64,000 bases of DNA from Levilactobacillus yonginensis (GTDB taxonomy: Bacteria; Bacillota; Bacilli; Lactobacillales; Lactobacillaceae): positions 124,001 to 188,000 of the forward strand of contig NZ_RHNO01000001.1 of the NCBI RefSeq assembly GCF_003946265.1, written 5' to 3'. The notes beneath the pieces were generated by a model, which saw only the letters and a list, made by a program, of their open reading frames with translations, was not told the DNA's origin and made no database searches. Of the stretch, positions 7,699-17,389 are shown one piece after another (positions within the stretch are counted from its first letter, which is position 1; each line of letters begins with the position of its first letter). A program made the position numbers and the translations under genes.

Positions 7699-7823
7699 TA
7701 TGAAACGGTTTAGTCGGTATGGATGGACATTTGAACCGACTGAATAGTGCTTAGCTTGAACGGGGTGGTTATCGGGGTTAAGTAGCATAAATGGGGTCAT
7801 TAAAGGATTTCATCACGAAAAAA

Positions 7824-7850
7824 AGAGATTGGGATATTTTCCCAATCTCT
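7824..7850. terminator. Terminator between convergent secreted-protein genes
   Basis: AGAGATTGGGA pairs with TCCCAATCTCT. The A-run to the left gives a T7 tail on the minus strand, so it mainly serves the minus-strand gene. Confidence 0.8.
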
Positions 7851-7872
7851 TCATGCTTTTAAGGGTCCTCAG

Positions 7873-8343
7873 CTATTTCTTGTAGAAGGTGCCGAAGCTC
7901 TTAAAATGCGTCATCTTGGTATTTGTCGGGTAACGGAGAATCATTTTCCGTTTCCCAGCGAATGAGGCCACTTGGTAGGTGACGGATTCGCCGTTGCTGT
8001 AGCCACCAAGTAGGTACGTGTTGGCGGCAACTTTCGTATGAATAAGGCTAAAGACGATGCCGTAACCGGCGGAGTTGGTCTTCAGTTTTTTCTTCTTCGA
8101 GTAAATGAGATTGATCAAGTGAGACTGGCCCTTGTACCGTGTCGTGTACTGGATACGATAATAGTAATGATTCGTGGTTGGATGCTTGAACTTGTGGTAC
8201 TTAGTGTACCAGGTACCGTGCATCTGGTTGGGCGTGCCGGCATACCAGGTTGCGGCCTTAGCGGTCTGTGGTGCACTATAAGTGAAAAAAATGAGGCTGA
8301 AGCCCAAGATAAGTAAGTTAAAGATAAATTTATGATGGTTCAT
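7873..8343 (-). CDS. Small secreted protein, 'P.qmhGTW' family
   Basis: A 156-residue exported protein. ATG 8343 is chosen because GAGGAGG lies 11 bases upstream and the signal peptide (MNHHKFIFNLLILGFSLIFF...) begins there; the longer frame adds 27 residues without a ribosome site. The mature part starts AATWYAGTPNQMHGTWYTK, matching the paralogue at 7279-7698. It is Tyr/Lys rich, has no Cys and no enzyme motif. The two paralogues face each other, consistent with a local duplication and inversion. Confidence 0.75.
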   Translation of the reverse strand: MNHHKFIFNLLILGFSLIFFTYSAPQTAKAATWYAGTPNQMHGTWYTKYHKFKHPTTNHYYYRIQYTTRYKGQSHLINLIYSKKKKLKTNSAGYGIVFSLIHTKVAANTYLLGGYSNGESVTYQVASFAGKRKMILRYPTNTKMTHFKSFGTFYKK

Positions 8344-8494
8344 AAGTCGTGACGCCTCCTCTACATAGCCTAGTATAGGACTCCTGAGGGTGGGAACAAG
8401 GGACGGAAATTGAGACGTGGACAAGCATCACCGCATTTAGCCAGTTTGAGGATTACAATTTACTTCCGCCCGTTTCATTCCGGAGAATCTGTTG

Positions 8495-8519
8495 TATAAT
8501 AGCAATGTAAGCGTTTTAA
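8495..8519 (+). promoter_or_regulatory. lacL -10 element with overlapping CcpA cre site
   Basis: A perfect TATAAT (8495-8500) is followed at 8506-8519 by TGTAAGCGTTTTAA, which matches the cre consensus except near the 3' end. A cre over the transcription start is the standard arrangement for CcpA repression by glucose. Confidence 0.7.
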
Positions 8520-8534
8520 AAAGGAGGAAAACTT

Positions 8535-10421
8535 TTGAAAGCAGAAATTTCTTGGCTGGATGATCCGCAGACTTTTCGGGTCAACCAGTTACCAGCACAC
8601 AGCGATCACCGTGGTTACGCCACGGCCGCTGAAGCTGCTGAAGCAAAGAGTAGTCTGGTTCAGAGCCTCGATGGTAGTTGGGGTTTTGCCTTCTCCAAGG
8701 ATCCCCAGCACCGGCCAGTGGGCTTCTATGAACCCGATTACGACCGGTCGGACTTTGATCGGTTAGCCGTTCCGGGCCACATTGAACTCGCCGGTTACGG
8801 TCAAATTCAATACATTAACACGGCCTACCCTTGGGAAGGGAAGCACTACCGGCGTCCTGCCTACAGCATGGGCGCTGATCATCCTGAAAAGGGCATGTTT
8901 AGTACCGATCCCGAAAATACAGTTGGGTCTTACGTGAAGCACTTTACGCTCAATCCTGAACTCCGGCATCAACGGGTCAGCATCGAGTTTGATGGTGTGG
9001 AACAGGCCATGTATTTGTGGCTGAACGGCCACTTTATCGGGTACGCTGAAGACAGTTTCAGCCGCGCTGAATTTGATTTGACACCGTACCTCCAAGATGG
9101 TGAGAACCTCTTGGCCGTTGAAGTCTTTAAGCACAGTACGGCCGCCTTCTTAGAAGACCAAGATATGTTCCGCTTTTCCGGTATCTTCCGTAGCGTGCGG
9201 TTAGTGGCTAAGCCCGCCCTACACCTGGAAGACATGACGATTCGCGCCGGGGTTGACGACGCCTTCGTAACGGGAAACCTCAATGTGAAATTAGCATTGT
9301 CCGCTGCCGATAAACTAGCTGGTGCCGTTAAGGTCAGCCTGTTTGACGCTACTGGCAACGTTGTTTGGACGGATGATTCTGAAGCCGCCGCTGAACTCAC
9401 GGTGCAAACGACCGTTAACCACGTTCACTTGTGGAATCACCATGATCCGTACCTCTATCGGTTGGAAGTTACCCTGTTAGATGCTGATAGTCAGGTCGTT
9501 GAAGTTGTGCCTTACCCGGTTGGTTTCCGTCGGATCGAAATGAAAGACAAGATTATGCAGCTGAACGGGAAACGTTTAATTTTAAACGGCGTTAACCGTC
9601 ACGAATGGGACGCCCACCGGGGTCGCGCCGTGACAGCTGCTGATATGGCTCACGATATGCAGGTATTCCACGACAATCACATCAACGCCGTGCGGACCTG
9701 TCACTATCCTGACCAAGATGATTGGTACTACTTATGCGACCAAAATGGAATCTACATGATGGCCGAAAACAACTTGGAAACCCACGGGACTTGGCAAAAG
9801 ATGGGTGCCGTTGAACCGTCTTACAACGTACCTGGTAGCTTGCCACAGTGGCAATTAGCCGTCCTGGACCGAGCCAAGAGCAACTATGAAATGTTTAAGA
9901 ACCACGCGGCCGTTTTATTCTGGTCCCTTGGAAATGAAGCGTACGCTGGCGACGATATTGCGGCCATGGATAAGTTCTACCATGACGCTGACCCAACGCG
10001 TTTGACCCACTACGAAGGTGTTTGCCGGAACCGGGTCTACGAGGACCGGATTTCCGACATGGAAAGTATGATGTACGATCCGCCTCGTGAGATTGAAAAG
10101 TACCTGCAAAATGATCCCGACAAGCCATTTGTTAACTGTGAATATATGCATGACATGGGTAATTCCATCGGGGGCATGAACAGTTACATTGATTTGATCG
10201 ATAAGTATCCAATGTATCAGGGTGGCTTTATCTGGGATTACATTGACCAGGCGCTCTGGACCAAGGATGAAGTGACCGGCCAACCCGTTCTCCGCTACGG
10301 TGGGGATTTTGATGACCGGCACGCCGATTATGAATTTTCTGGTGACGGCCTACTCTTTGCGGACCGGACACCGAAGCCAGCACTGCAGGAGGTGGACTAC
10401 TACTATGGCCAACACGACTAA
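8535..10421 (+). CDS. lacL: Beta-galactosidase large subunit (GH2)
   Basis: A 628-residue large subunit of the heterodimeric lactobacillar beta-galactosidase, which hydrolyses lactose to glucose and galactose in the cytoplasm. TTG 8535 follows AAAGGAGG. Sugar-binding and immunoglobulin-like GH2 domains come first, then the TIM barrel with the acid/base Glu in NNLETHGT and the nucleophile Glu in [12 protein letters not shown]. It stops where LacZ-type single-chain enzymes continue; the missing C-terminal domain is encoded by the next gene, whose start overlaps by 17 bases. CcpA control is suggested by the upstream cre. Confidence 0.96.
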   Translation: MKAEISWLDDPQTFRVNQLPAHSDHRGYATAAEAAEAKSSLVQSLDGSWGFAFSKDPQHRPVGFYEPDYDRSDFDRLAVPGHIELAGYGQIQYINTAYPWEGKHYRRPAYSMGADHPEKGMFSTDPENTVGSYVKHFTLNPELRHQRVSIEFDGVEQAMYLWLNGHFIGYAEDSFSRAEFDLTPYLQDGENLLAVEVFKHSTAAFLEDQDMFRFSGIFRSVRLVAKPALHLEDMTIRAGVDDAFVTGNLNVKLALSAADKLAGAVKVSLFDATGNVVWTDDSEAAAELTVQTTVNHVHLWNHHDPYLYRLEVTLLDADSQVVEVVPYPVGFRRIEMKDKIMQLNGKRLILNGVNRHEWDAHRGRAVTAADMAHDMQVFHDNHINAVRTCHYPDQDDWYYLCDQNGIYMMAENNLETHGTWQKMGAVEPSYNVPGSLPQWQLAVLDRAKSNYEMFKNHAAVLFWSLGNEAYAGDDIAAMDKFYHDADPTRLTHYEGVCRNRVYEDRISDMESMMYDPPREIEKYLQNDPDKPFVNCEYMHDMGNSIGGMNSYIDLIDKYPMYQGGFIWDYIDQALWTKDEVTGQPVLRYGGDFDDRHADYEFSGDGLLFADRTPKPALQEVDYYYGQHD

Positions 10422-11370
10422 ACTAAACGTTATTTATGGCGACGTGACGCTAGGACTGAGCGGTCCTGGTTTCCATTATATCTTTGCATACGACCGGGGC
10501 GGCCTGGAGTCGCTTGTTCGTTACGGCAAGGAATGGTTGTATCGGACACCGAAGCCAGCCTTCTGGCGGGCGACGACCGACAATGACCGTGGCAACGGGT
10601 TTTCCACGAGTTCCGCTGCTTGGTTAGGTGCCGACATGTTTAGCGCCTGCACCAAGATTGAGGTCGCCGTTAATGGTCAGTCGATTCCGCTGCCTATTGC
10701 GCCGGAAAACAACAAATATTCCGACCACGAAACGGCCGAGACTGTGGCTATCAAATTTACGTACACCACGACGACGGTGCCAGCCACCACAGTCACCGTT
10801 GAATACGTCGTTGATGGGGCTGGTAAAATGACCATCAACACCCACTACCACGGGGCTGCTGGTTTACCAGAGTTGCCCGTTTTGGGATTGCGATTCGTGA
10901 TGCCAACGGCGGCTACTGGTTTTGACTACCAAGGCCTTTCGGGTGAAACGTATCCCGACCGGTTGGCAGGTGGTCGGCCAGGGACTTACCACGTTGATGG
11001 GTTGCCAGTTACGCCATACATGGTGCCACAGGAATGTGGGATGCACATGGCCAATGACTGGGTGAAGGTTACTCGGGCCACGACGCAAAATAACGCCGAC
11101 CCGGACCACCAACCATTTAGCCTGACAGTCAGTCAAAACGGTCATCCGTTTGCCTTCAGTTGTCTGCCATACACGCCGGAGGAACTCGAAAACGCGACCC
11201 ACATTGAGGAGTTGCCGGTTGCCCGTCGGACCGTATTGACGGTGTACGGCGCCACCCGTGGTGTCGGCGGTATCGACAGTTGGGGGGCCGATGTTGAACC
11301 GCAATATCACGTTGCTGGGGATAGCGACCATGATTTCAGTTTTGAGATCAACGGTACTACGGAAGCTTAA
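10405..11370 (+). CDS. lacM: Beta-galactosidase small subunit
   Basis: A 321-residue protein corresponding to the C-terminal beta-sandwich of LacZ, with the family segments RATTDNDRG and YTPEEL. It associates with LacL to complete the active enzyme. ATG 10405 lies inside the end of lacL behind CAGGAGG, giving a 17-base overlap and coupled translation that should balance subunit amounts. Length is normal. A terminator follows 25 bp after the stop. Confidence 0.95.
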   Translation: MANTTKLNVIYGDVTLGLSGPGFHYIFAYDRGGLESLVRYGKEWLYRTPKPAFWRATTDNDRGNGFSTSSAAWLGADMFSACTKIEVAVNGQSIPLPIAPENNKYSDHETAETVAIKFTYTTTTVPATTVTVEYVVDGAGKMTINTHYHGAAGLPELPVLGLRFVMPTAATGFDYQGLSGETYPDRLAGGRPGTYHVDGLPVTPYMVPQECGMHMANDWVKVTRATTQNNADPDHQPFSLTVSQNGHPFAFSCLPYTPEELENATHIEELPVARRTVLTVYGATRGVGGIDSWGADVEPQYHVAGDSDHDFSFEINGTTEA

Positions 11371-11394
11371 GATCTTAACGAAAATACGTACAGA

Positions 11395-11431
11395 GGGTAG
11401 TCAGAGATGTATCGTCTCCGGCTACCTTTTT
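11395..11431 (+). terminator. Terminator after lacLM
   Basis: GGTAG pairs with CTACC, and AGAGA with TCTC, in an imperfect hairpin followed by T5. Confidence 0.6.
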
Positions 11432-11514
11432 GTTTGGTCGAGATTAGCGGTTAAATACCTTGATGACGCGGGTTTAAGTCGCGGACAGTGGTCGACCGAT
11501 TAGGTAATAACTTA

Positions 11515-11523
11515 TGCTATAAT
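11515..11523 (+). promoter_or_regulatory. Extended -10 promoter upstream of the antiporter
   Basis: TGCTATAAT is an extended -10 with a perfect TATAAT. No good -35 lies 17 bp upstream. It would drive the 43-residue ORF and the antiporter. Confidence 0.5.
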
Positions 11524-11592
11524 GACCAGCAGATAAGTTAATGGTGTAAAAGGGTCGTTCTCAATAATTAAGTTATTTATGGAGGGAATCGT

Positions 11593-11724
11593 ATGGGTTT
11601 AGCAGCGGGGCCGTCAACTAAAGACAAGCTCGTGACGAAACTGACGACGACCGGTCGACTAGCGTTACTCAAACCAGACATCTTCGTCAAAGGCCGCCCG
11701 TTACTGGGAGGTCTGGTCGGGTAA
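11593..11724 (+). CDS. 43-residue ORF upstream of the antiporter (hypothetical)
   Basis: GGAGGGAATCGT places a strong ribosome site before ATG 11593. The peptide MGLAAGPSTKDKLVTKLTTT continues to ...RPLLGGLVG and stops 21 bp before the antiporter ATG. It is neither a signal peptide nor a membrane helix. The good ribosome site supports translation. It may be a leader peptide or a remnant. Not recognised. Confidence 0.4.
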   Translation: MGLAAGPSTKDKLVTKLTTTGRLALLKPDIFVKGRPLLGGLVG

Positions 11725-11745
11725 AGTCAGTTCGGAGGTTCTGTT

Positions 11746-13737
11746 ATGGATATTGTCTTTTTAGTCTTATTGCTTTTGATTGCTGTGGTGGGTGGTAACG
11801 TTTTAGGGAAACATTTCCCCCGGGTACCGCAGCCATTTTTCCTGATAGGTTTGGGTTTGTTATTCGCCTTTTTCCCGTTATATCGGGGATTTCAATTCAG
11901 TCCAGATGTGTTCACCTTTGCTATTATTGCGCCACTTATGTACGATGAGTCGAAAAATGTTTCTCGGTACTGGGTGGGTCGCGGAATCGTAAACATCTTC
12001 TCCCTAGCCATCGTATTGGTTCTTCTAACGGTGCTGGTCGTGGGGGCAGCGTTGCACTGGTTGTTCCCACTCTTTCCATTGAGTCTAGCATTTGCACTGT
12101 GTGCCGTGGTCACACCGACCGATGCGTCAGCGGTCAGCGCCATTGCGCCTGAGAGTAAGGAATATCGGGTTCCTCAAACCATCCTGCAAAATGAATCGTT
12201 GTTTAACGATGCTTCCGGCATTGTGGCTTTCGATGTTGCGTTGACCGCGTATATTTCCGGCCAATTTGCGTTCAGTACAGCCATGCTGGATTTTGGCAAA
12301 GAGTTCTTGGGTGGGCTGCTCTTCGGGGCAATCTTAGGATTGGTGATTGCGGCGGTTCGGCAACAGCTGATTCGATGGGGTGACAATTCACCGTTGGTGT
12401 TGGTGACAATTGAATTAGTTACACCGTTTGTCCTCTACTACTTAGCAGATAAGATTGGCGTGTCCGGCATTTTAGCTGTGGTAGCTGCCGGATTGATTCA
12501 GGGAGGCGAACGAGAACAGCTTCGGTTGACGTCGAGTCGGATGCAGATGTTAAGCGCGAACGTTTGGGAGATTATTAATGGCATGCTGTCCAGCCTAGTC
12601 TTCGTTCTACTGGGAATCTCGTTGCCCAGGGTGCTCACGGCAATTTGGCACAATCAGCAGATTCCGTGGTGGGAATTAGTTTTGGCCGGTGGCTTGGTTT
12701 ACGTTCTGAAATTTAGCTTGCGGCTACTGTGGTCGCGTTACTTTGTGTGGACCCATAAACCCAGCAAACATCGTTGGTCGGATAGTTGGTTGATGGCCTT
12801 AAGTGGCGCCAACGGAACCATTACGTTGGCCCTGGCCTTCTCGCTACCGTTGGTCGTCAATGGTCAGCCATTCGCTTTACGCGGAGCGCTGATTTTTACG
12901 GCCACAGTCGTGATTCTACTAAGTCTGTTGGTGCCCACGTTTGCGTTGCCAGTCTTGCTTAAGGCTGGCCCCACGCAAGGTGAATCCGCTCTGAAATGGA
13001 GCCGGCACATGCGGTTGACGGCGATTCATCAGTTAGAAGCCGAAACGGATCATCCTAGTGAGGCCCAAATTGTCTTGGATGCGCTGCGCCAGCAATTTCA
13101 ATGGCGCCAGGTACCGCACCGTCGGCAGCAACGGCAGTTATTCAAGCAGGCGGATATGGCCGAAGAGGCGCAGATTGCGGAACTATTGGCAGACCAAAAG
13201 ATTAGTCAACGGGAGCTAGACTATTACCGGCGCTTCCTACGTTATAGTCGGTTCACGGTTGATCAACGGTGGTGGAAAAATCTGGTTTTACGTATTTGGT
13301 TCAGCATGCACATGGGCCATGCTTATCATGATGTACAGACCGCCCAGGATACATTTATGACTTCGCCGATAGTGATGGAACAAGTATATTGGCAAGATAA
13401 ATTCGCTCAGCTAGGGAAGGATATTCGGGTCTTAGAAAACGAAGGTTATCAGGCGGCGATGGCCAAATTAACCATGGTGCAAACAGCGGCGAACCGGACG
13501 GCTAATGACGTGGTTAAACGTTATTATCATGAGCGGCACCGGCGATTAACGGCAGAGAAGCCAGATCCCACGATTATCTACCAACTATTTCTCGCGGCGT
13601 TTCACGCGGAGTACGAGTTGGTTCAAGCGGAATTGGCAGCGGGCCGGATGACGACCGACGTTGCGAATACGCTTCAGGAACAAATTATTTTTGATGAGAT
13701 GAGTTATATTCAGAATCAATCGGCATTTTTAGCTTAA
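11746..13737 (+). CDS. Na+(K+)/H+ antiporter, CPA1/NhaP type
   Basis: A 663-residue cation:proton antiporter. Residues 1 to about 410 form some twelve membrane segments with the CPA1 hallmarks VVTPTDASAV and ESLFNDASG, whose Asn-Asp pair carries ions. A hydrophilic tail of about 250 residues, rich in Gln, Glu and Arg, follows and should lie in the cytoplasm, where such tails sense pH or nucleotides. It is longer than minimal NhaP proteins but in the range of firmicute members with large tails. Role: sodium extrusion and pH control. It is preceded by a small ORF and closed by a terminator. Confidence 0.9.
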   Translation: MDIVFLVLLLLIAVVGGNVLGKHFPRVPQPFFLIGLGLLFAFFPLYRGFQFSPDVFTFAIIAPLMYDESKNVSRYWVGRGIVNIFSLAIVLVLLTVLVVGAALHWLFPLFPLSLAFALCAVVTPTDASAVSAIAPESKEYRVPQTILQNESLFNDASGIVAFDVALTAYISGQFAFSTAMLDFGKEFLGGLLFGAILGLVIAAVRQQLIRWGDNSPLVLVTIELVTPFVLYYLADKIGVSGILAVVAAGLIQGGEREQLRLTSSRMQMLSANVWEIINGMLSSLVFVLLGISLPRVLTAIWHNQQIPWWELVLAGGLVYVLKFSLRLLWSRYFVWTHKPSKHRWSDSWLMALSGANGTITLALAFSLPLVVNGQPFALRGALIFTATVVILLSLLVPTFALPVLLKAGPTQGESALKWSRHMRLTAIHQLEAETDHPSEAQIVLDALRQQFQWRQVPHRRQQRQLFKQADMAEEAQIAELLADQKISQRELDYYRRFLRYSRFTVDQRWWKNLVLRIWFSMHMGHAYHDVQTAQDTFMTSPIVMEQVYWQDKFAQLGKDIRVLENEGYQAAMAKLTMVQTAANRTANDVVKRYYHERHRRLTAEKPDPTIIYQLFLAAFHAEYELVQAELAAGRMTTDVANTLQEQIIFDEMSYIQNQSAFLA

Positions 13738-13759
13738 ACCCAATTGTTATAGATGCAGT

Positions 13760-13797
13760 AACACCACCTGAGGCAGTTCGCTCGGGTGGTGTTTTTA
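13760..13797 (+). terminator. Terminator after the antiporter
   Basis: AACACCACCTGAG pairs with CTCGGGTGGTGTT, followed by T5. Confidence 0.85.
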
Positions 13798-13973
13798 GGT
13801 TATTTCACCGGCACTCATGGTGATAGGCATTTGCCGGAAGCTAACAACGAAGCCAGAGTTGGCGGAAACAACAACCTTTTTTAAGTACTTCAGTTTGATT
13901 ATTTAGACAAATAATACGATATATCATCTAAACCGTTAAATTATGATATTCTATATTTACAGGAGCTGATAAC

Positions 13974-14618
13974 ATGATTGACCAAAAATCTCTGACCAGT
14001 AAGTTGACTCACGTCATTTTAATTGAAGGGTTTCAAAAATTATCGATGAGTAAGCTGGCTGCGGCCGTTAATGTTAGCCGAGCCAGTCTCTACCTATACT
14101 TTAAAAATAAGGACGACATTGTGCAGGCAGTCGTGGCCCGTCACTTGAAGTTCATTGCCGAACATCCAGTACCCAAGCATTTTACGGCCACGTCATTTTT
14201 ACCAATTTGGTTGGATTCATTACTCCTAATGGGGTCGACGACCTCAACGTTTACAACTGACTTGCAGAAGGCCTATCCAGCGTTATATCAAGAGTTTACG
14301 GGGGCCTATCGGGCCTACTTTGAGGGCTTAAAAGCTTACGTTGCGGCTGGGCAGCAGTCAGATTTTATTTTGGACGTTTTCTCGGCAGATTATGTGCTGT
14401 TCCAAGCGCAAGCGTTGGTTAGAACGGTTCTGGACCAGGTTCGAGCGGGCCAACTTTCGTTGAATCAGGCTGATGATTACTTAGCCGCCACGCTTCATTT
14501 ACAGTTGGCGGGTCTGCTGACGCCAAATAGTCAAGCCAAACTGGATGTGCAGCAGGTGGTCGGCTTTGAGCAGACGGTGTTGAAAGAATTTCGAGAAACG
14601 TATGCGTTGATTTCTTAG
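13974..14618 (+). CDS. TetR-family transcriptional regulator
   Basis: A 214-residue one-component repressor with an N-terminal helix-turn-helix (KLSMSKLAAAVNVSRASLYL, residues about 23-42) and a helical ligand domain. ATG 13974 follows CAGGAG. It stands alone between the antiporter terminator and a structured repeat, so its target may be itself or a distant gene. The DNA upstream (13900-13950) is AT-rich and could hold its operator, but no clear palindrome was found. Ligand unknown. Confidence 0.85.
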   Translation: MIDQKSLTSKLTHVILIEGFQKLSMSKLAAAVNVSRASLYLYFKNKDDIVQAVVARHLKFIAEHPVPKHFTATSFLPIWLDSLLLMGSTTSTFTTDLQKAYPALYQEFTGAYRAYFEGLKAYVAAGQQSDFILDVFSADYVLFQAQALVRTVLDQVRAGQLSLNQADDYLAATLHLQLAGLLTPNSQAKLDVQQVVGFEQTVLKEFRETYALIS

Positions 14619-14700
14619 CTAAAGGTTGAAAGTTCGAAAACCGTTATCCAACCAAGAGTAGTAAGGCGTTATCGGCTTAAAATTAGCCTCACCCAGTCAC

Positions 14701-14870
14701 CTGCGGCTGTCAGAGATTCCGCCTGCTGTGGGGAACGCCTCCGGCCTGAAAAGCGGTCCTTCGGCTCGGTTTGAAGCCTGGAAAACTACCAGTCTTCAAA
14801 CACGTCCTACGCTGTAAGCCGAGAATCGGCTAACACCGTCGACACAGCTGGCTCCACCTCTGCCCCCCCT
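14701..14870 (+). repeat. Structured dispersed element, copy A
   Basis: One of six related elements. The closing stem pairs CAGAG, GCC and GCTGTG (14710-14730) with CACAGC, GGC and CTCTG (14843-14861). Inside are a hairpin with loop AGCGGTCC, a hairpin TTTGAAG.CTGG / CCAG.CTTCAAA (14770-14800) and a hairpin AGCCGA / TCGGCT. The motif TAACACCGTCGACACAG follows the last hairpin. No ORF is supported. It fills much of the 590-bp gap after the tetR gene. Confidence 0.75.
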
Positions 14871-15088
14871 CCGGTTAAACGGGTTCTTGGAAACTAAGCT
14901 AGCTTAGATACCTGACTAAACCCCAATACGCGATCCTTTTTGTATCAGGCGTAGTGGGTGTTTCAGTGCCTTCAACTTTTAGTTCTTAATGGTAGACTGC
15001 CTTGAAACGGATGACGGCGTTGTGGCCAGCTAATTCTCTGATTATGGATGCATAAAAAAACATCGCTAGAACTTTTTTACTTTTTCAC

Positions 15089-15119
15089 TTGCCTTGAAGT
15101 ACACATGAAGGTTTAATCT
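15089..15119 (+). promoter_or_regulatory. MerR-type promoter 1 (19-bp spacer)
   Basis: TTGCCT (15089-15094), a 19-bp spacer holding CCTTGAAGTACACATGAAGG, then TAATCT (15114-15119). Long spacers with a dyad between -35 and -10 are the mark of MerR-family activation. It drives the NAD(P)-binding protein and the MerR gene itself. Confidence 0.75.
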
Positions 15120-15206
15120 AAGGTCATTCAAGTTTAAACGTTGTTTTGAAAAGCAGACCATCAGCGTGCATAAACGTTGGCGGAATCAGACGAAGGAGTC
15201 TTTGTA

Positions 15207-15860
15207 ATGCGTAAAAATGTCATGATTTTAGCAGCTAACGGCCAGATTGCCCGGTTAGTTGAAAGTCGAGTTCTAGCGGAAAAAGAATTTGCTGATGTTA
15301 CGTTGACCCTATTCTTGCGGGATACGAGCCGCCTACAAAGTTTGCAGGCCAACCCTCGCGTGACCTTAGTTGAGGGCGATATCACCGATGAAACGGCCGT
15401 TAGTGCCGCCATGGCCGGGCAAGACTTGGTCTTCGTTGCGGTGGTTGACCATGACCAACAAAACTGGTTGACCAAAAACGTGGTGGCGGCAATGCAAACG
15501 AATCATGTTTCCCGGGTGCTTTTCACCAACGTATTGGGCATCTACAATGAAGTTGGCGGTGAATTTGGTCGTTGGAATTTTGAGATGATTGGGGCTGGCA
15601 TGGCACCTGCACGGCGGTCCGACACCTTATTGGCTGGCTCAGGCTTAGACTACACGACGTTGCGGTTGCCGTGGTTGAATGACCGGGGCATCGCCTACAC
15701 GGTAACGACTAAGGATCAATCTTACAATGGGGTTTCGGGTTCTCGGGCCAGCGTGGCCGACGTGGTTTTAAGCATAATTGCCGATCCCACGCGCTACAGT
15801 CGTGATAGTATTGGGATGGCTGACCCTGCAACTGAGGGTCAAAGTCGTCCGGTTTATTAA
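15207..15860 (+). CDS. NAD(P)-binding oxidoreductase, NmrA/atypical SDR type
   Basis: A 217-residue Rossmann-fold protein. ATG 15207 follows AAGGAG with nine-base spacing; the ten extra upstream residues lack a site. The dinucleotide loop reads ILAANGQIAR near the start, and YTTLRLPWL (near residue 145) is the conserved strand of NmrA-like and NAD(P)H-binding atypical SDRs. Substrate unknown. It is the first gene of a unit with the MerR regulator 25 bp downstream, behind a MerR-type promoter, so it probably belongs to an electrophile or aldehyde stress response. Confidence 0.8.
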   Translation: MRKNVMILAANGQIARLVESRVLAEKEFADVTLTLFLRDTSRLQSLQANPRVTLVEGDITDETAVSAAMAGQDLVFVAVVDHDQQNWLTKNVVAAMQTNHVSRVLFTNVLGIYNEVGGEFGRWNFEMIGAGMAPARRSDTLLAGSGLDYTTLRLPWLNDRGIAYTVTTKDQSYNGVSGSRASVADVVLSIIADPTRYSRDSIGMADPATEGQSRPVY

Positions 15861-15885
15861 GCGAGTTTTAAGGAGTTGAATCAGG

Positions 15886-16323
15886 ATGAATATTAAAGAA
15901 GCTAGTGAAAAGACGGGGGTCTCCTCTGCAGCAATCCGGTATTATGAAAAGGAATCACTGATTCCGGCCATTGACCGAACTCCCGTTGGTAACCGGGACA
16001 TTGACGATCGCATTATTCGCCGGATTCGGTTTGTGACCCAGATGCGGAGTGCCGGGATGAGTGTTGAGAATCTACGGCGCTACATCCAACTGTTTGACGC
16101 GCAGGAGGACAACACCAAGGAACAGAAGGCGTTATTGCAGGAACAATTGGCCGTTATGGAAGAAAAGCGGGACGACCTGCAGGCGGCCATTGATCATCTG
16201 AACTACAAGCTTAATCACTTCTATGACCATATGGAAGCCACCGAAGAGGAGCTCCGAGCCTTAGAACGGGAGCATGCCGATAAAGTTGCTAAACAGACGG
16301 ATGATGACTGGGGACAATATTAA
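15886..16323 (+). CDS. MerR-family regulator (AdhR/NmlR-like), cysteine-free
   Basis: A 145-residue activator with the MerR winged helix at residues 1-70 (MNIKEASEKTGVSSAAIRYY) and a long coiled-coil dimer helix at about 78-120. It contains no Cys at all, whereas several AdhR/NmlR relatives sense aldehydes through one. It is probably autoregulated from the 15089-15119 promoter. The same operator type lies before the flavodoxin operon (17390-17420) and the zinc alcohol dehydrogenase (18963-18993), suggesting a small local regulon. ATG follows AAGGAG. Confidence 0.88.
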   Translation: MNIKEASEKTGVSSAAIRYYEKESLIPAIDRTPVGNRDIDDRIIRRIRFVTQMRSAGMSVENLRRYIQLFDAQEDNTKEQKALLQEQLAVMEEKRDDLQAAIDHLNYKLNHFYDHMEATEEELRALEREHADKVAKQTDDDWGQY

Positions 16324-16460
16324 GCTTGATTCGGCATGATTCGCTAAGATAGGCATCCGACTATGGCGTAGTACAGTTCAGGTTGTTAATCGCTCTCAAA
16401 TAAATTTGGGATTTTGTTTCAGACTTCTTCAAAGATGAAAAATTGAATAAGCCGTTATTC

Positions 16461-16498
16461 TTGTGACTCAGCTAGCAAGCGTATATACTGAGATATAC
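16461..16498 (+). promoter_or_regulatory. mazEF promoter with overlapping palindrome
   Basis: TTGTGA (16461-16466), 17 bp, TATACT (16484-16489). The palindrome GTATATACTGAGATATAC (16481-16498) covers the -10, the expected place for autorepression by MazE or the MazEF complex. Confidence 0.65.
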
Positions 16499-16519
16499 AA
16501 AATAGGGGGGGCGGCTGAA

Positions 16520-16798
16520 ATGATGAAGCCATCTGTAAATGAACACGTAATTGGTGAATTTGAAACCAGAAAAATTGGTAATTCTTTAGTCTTAACCGTG
16601 CCTAAAAAGGCTGGTATTGGCGAAAGAAAGAAGTATTTGTTGGTTAAAAAAGTCGATGGTTCATTGGAGTATCGGCCGGTGGAAAAAAATCCATGGTTGG
16701 CTGGTGAGTATGCGGATATTGACTTTGAGACCTTGAACAAAGATTTAAATGGTTTTGCTAATGGTTCATCAACCGGGCAGGAGAACATCGAATGGTAA
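16520..16798 (+). CDS. mazE: MazE/AbrB-type antitoxin
   Basis: A 92-residue antitoxin. ATG 16520 is taken because a G-rich GGGGGGGCGG site lies just upstream. The N-terminal half has the SpoVT/AbrB-like swapped-hairpin DNA-binding pattern (RKIGNSLVLTVPKKAGI). The acidic C-terminal half should wrap the toxin. It overlaps the toxin start by seven bases, so the two are translationally coupled. It is expected to repress its own promoter through the palindrome over the -10. Confidence 0.88.
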   Translation: MMKPSVNEHVIGEFETRKIGNSLVLTVPKKAGIGERKKYLLVKKVDGSLEYRPVEKNPWLAGEYADIDFETLNKDLNGFANGSSTGQENIEW

Positions 16799-17148
16799 CT
16801 TTGAAGCAAGGTGATATCATTTTTATTGATGCAGAACCACACGCTGGTCATGAAGAAGGCGGCCACAAGCCACAAGATGGAAATATTCGACGGCCACTGG
16901 TCGTTATTTCAAATGATGCTTATAATGCCCAAACTAAGATGATTGTTGGTATGCCAGTCACGTCTAAGCTACTTACTGATCGACGGATCTTTTTACCGAT
17001 TGCTGACCCAGCCAGTGGGGTTAAAGGGTCAATTATCACTTACATGATTCCTAATTATGACTATATAGCTAGGCACGCTGAGGTTGTTGGAAAAGTTACG
17101 TCGAGTGTGTTGGCGGACTTATTACAGCGCGCACATAGTATTTTTTAG
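16792..17148 (+). CDS. mazF: MazF/PemK-type endoribonuclease toxin
   Basis: A 118-residue toxin of the MazF/PemK family, which cuts mRNA at short sequences and halts growth when its antitoxin decays. Family signs are GDIIFIDAEP at the start, RRPLVVISND (conserved Arg-Pro and the following strand), VGMPVTSK and the C-terminal VVGKVTSSVL. Full length and apparently intact. ATG 16792 lies within mazE. A terminator follows 41 bp after the stop. Confidence 0.92.
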   Translation: MVTLKQGDIIFIDAEPHAGHEEGGHKPQDGNIRRPLVVISNDAYNAQTKMIVGMPVTSKLLTDRRIFLPIADPASGVKGSIITYMIPNYDYIARHAEVVGKVTSSVLADLLQRAHSIF

Positions 17149-17189
17149 ATATCATTACTATGCCAAATCTAGTTGGTATGAAACGATTT

Positions 17190-17224
17190 AAGGGTAGCTA
17201 CCTAGCGGGTGGCTGCCCTTTTTT
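17190..17224 (+). terminator. Terminator after mazEF
   Basis: AAGGGTAGCTACC pairs with GGGTGGCTGCCCTT, followed by T6. Confidence 0.85.
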
Positions 17225-17389
17225 ACGATATGGAGGTGCGCTAAACAATCATACCTGAGACCCAGAAAATTAGCCCGTGTAACTGACCAGGCAACAATTT
17301 ATTTTAAAAATTTTCAAAGTAAGGGGTGACAAATGTCGGTTGGATTTCGTTAGTAAGAGTATGGCGGTCCAATTAATTTCGAAATTTCC

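Noticed and set aside
7702-7745. Hairpin AGTCGGT/ACCGACT and GGGGTTAAG block as a third copy of the second repeat family
   Set aside because: Only one short block is shared and the spacing is wrong; treated as chance.
8763-11331. Long antisense frames inside lacLM
   Set aside because: They are shadows of a GC-biased coding region; the plus-strand proteins carry all family motifs.
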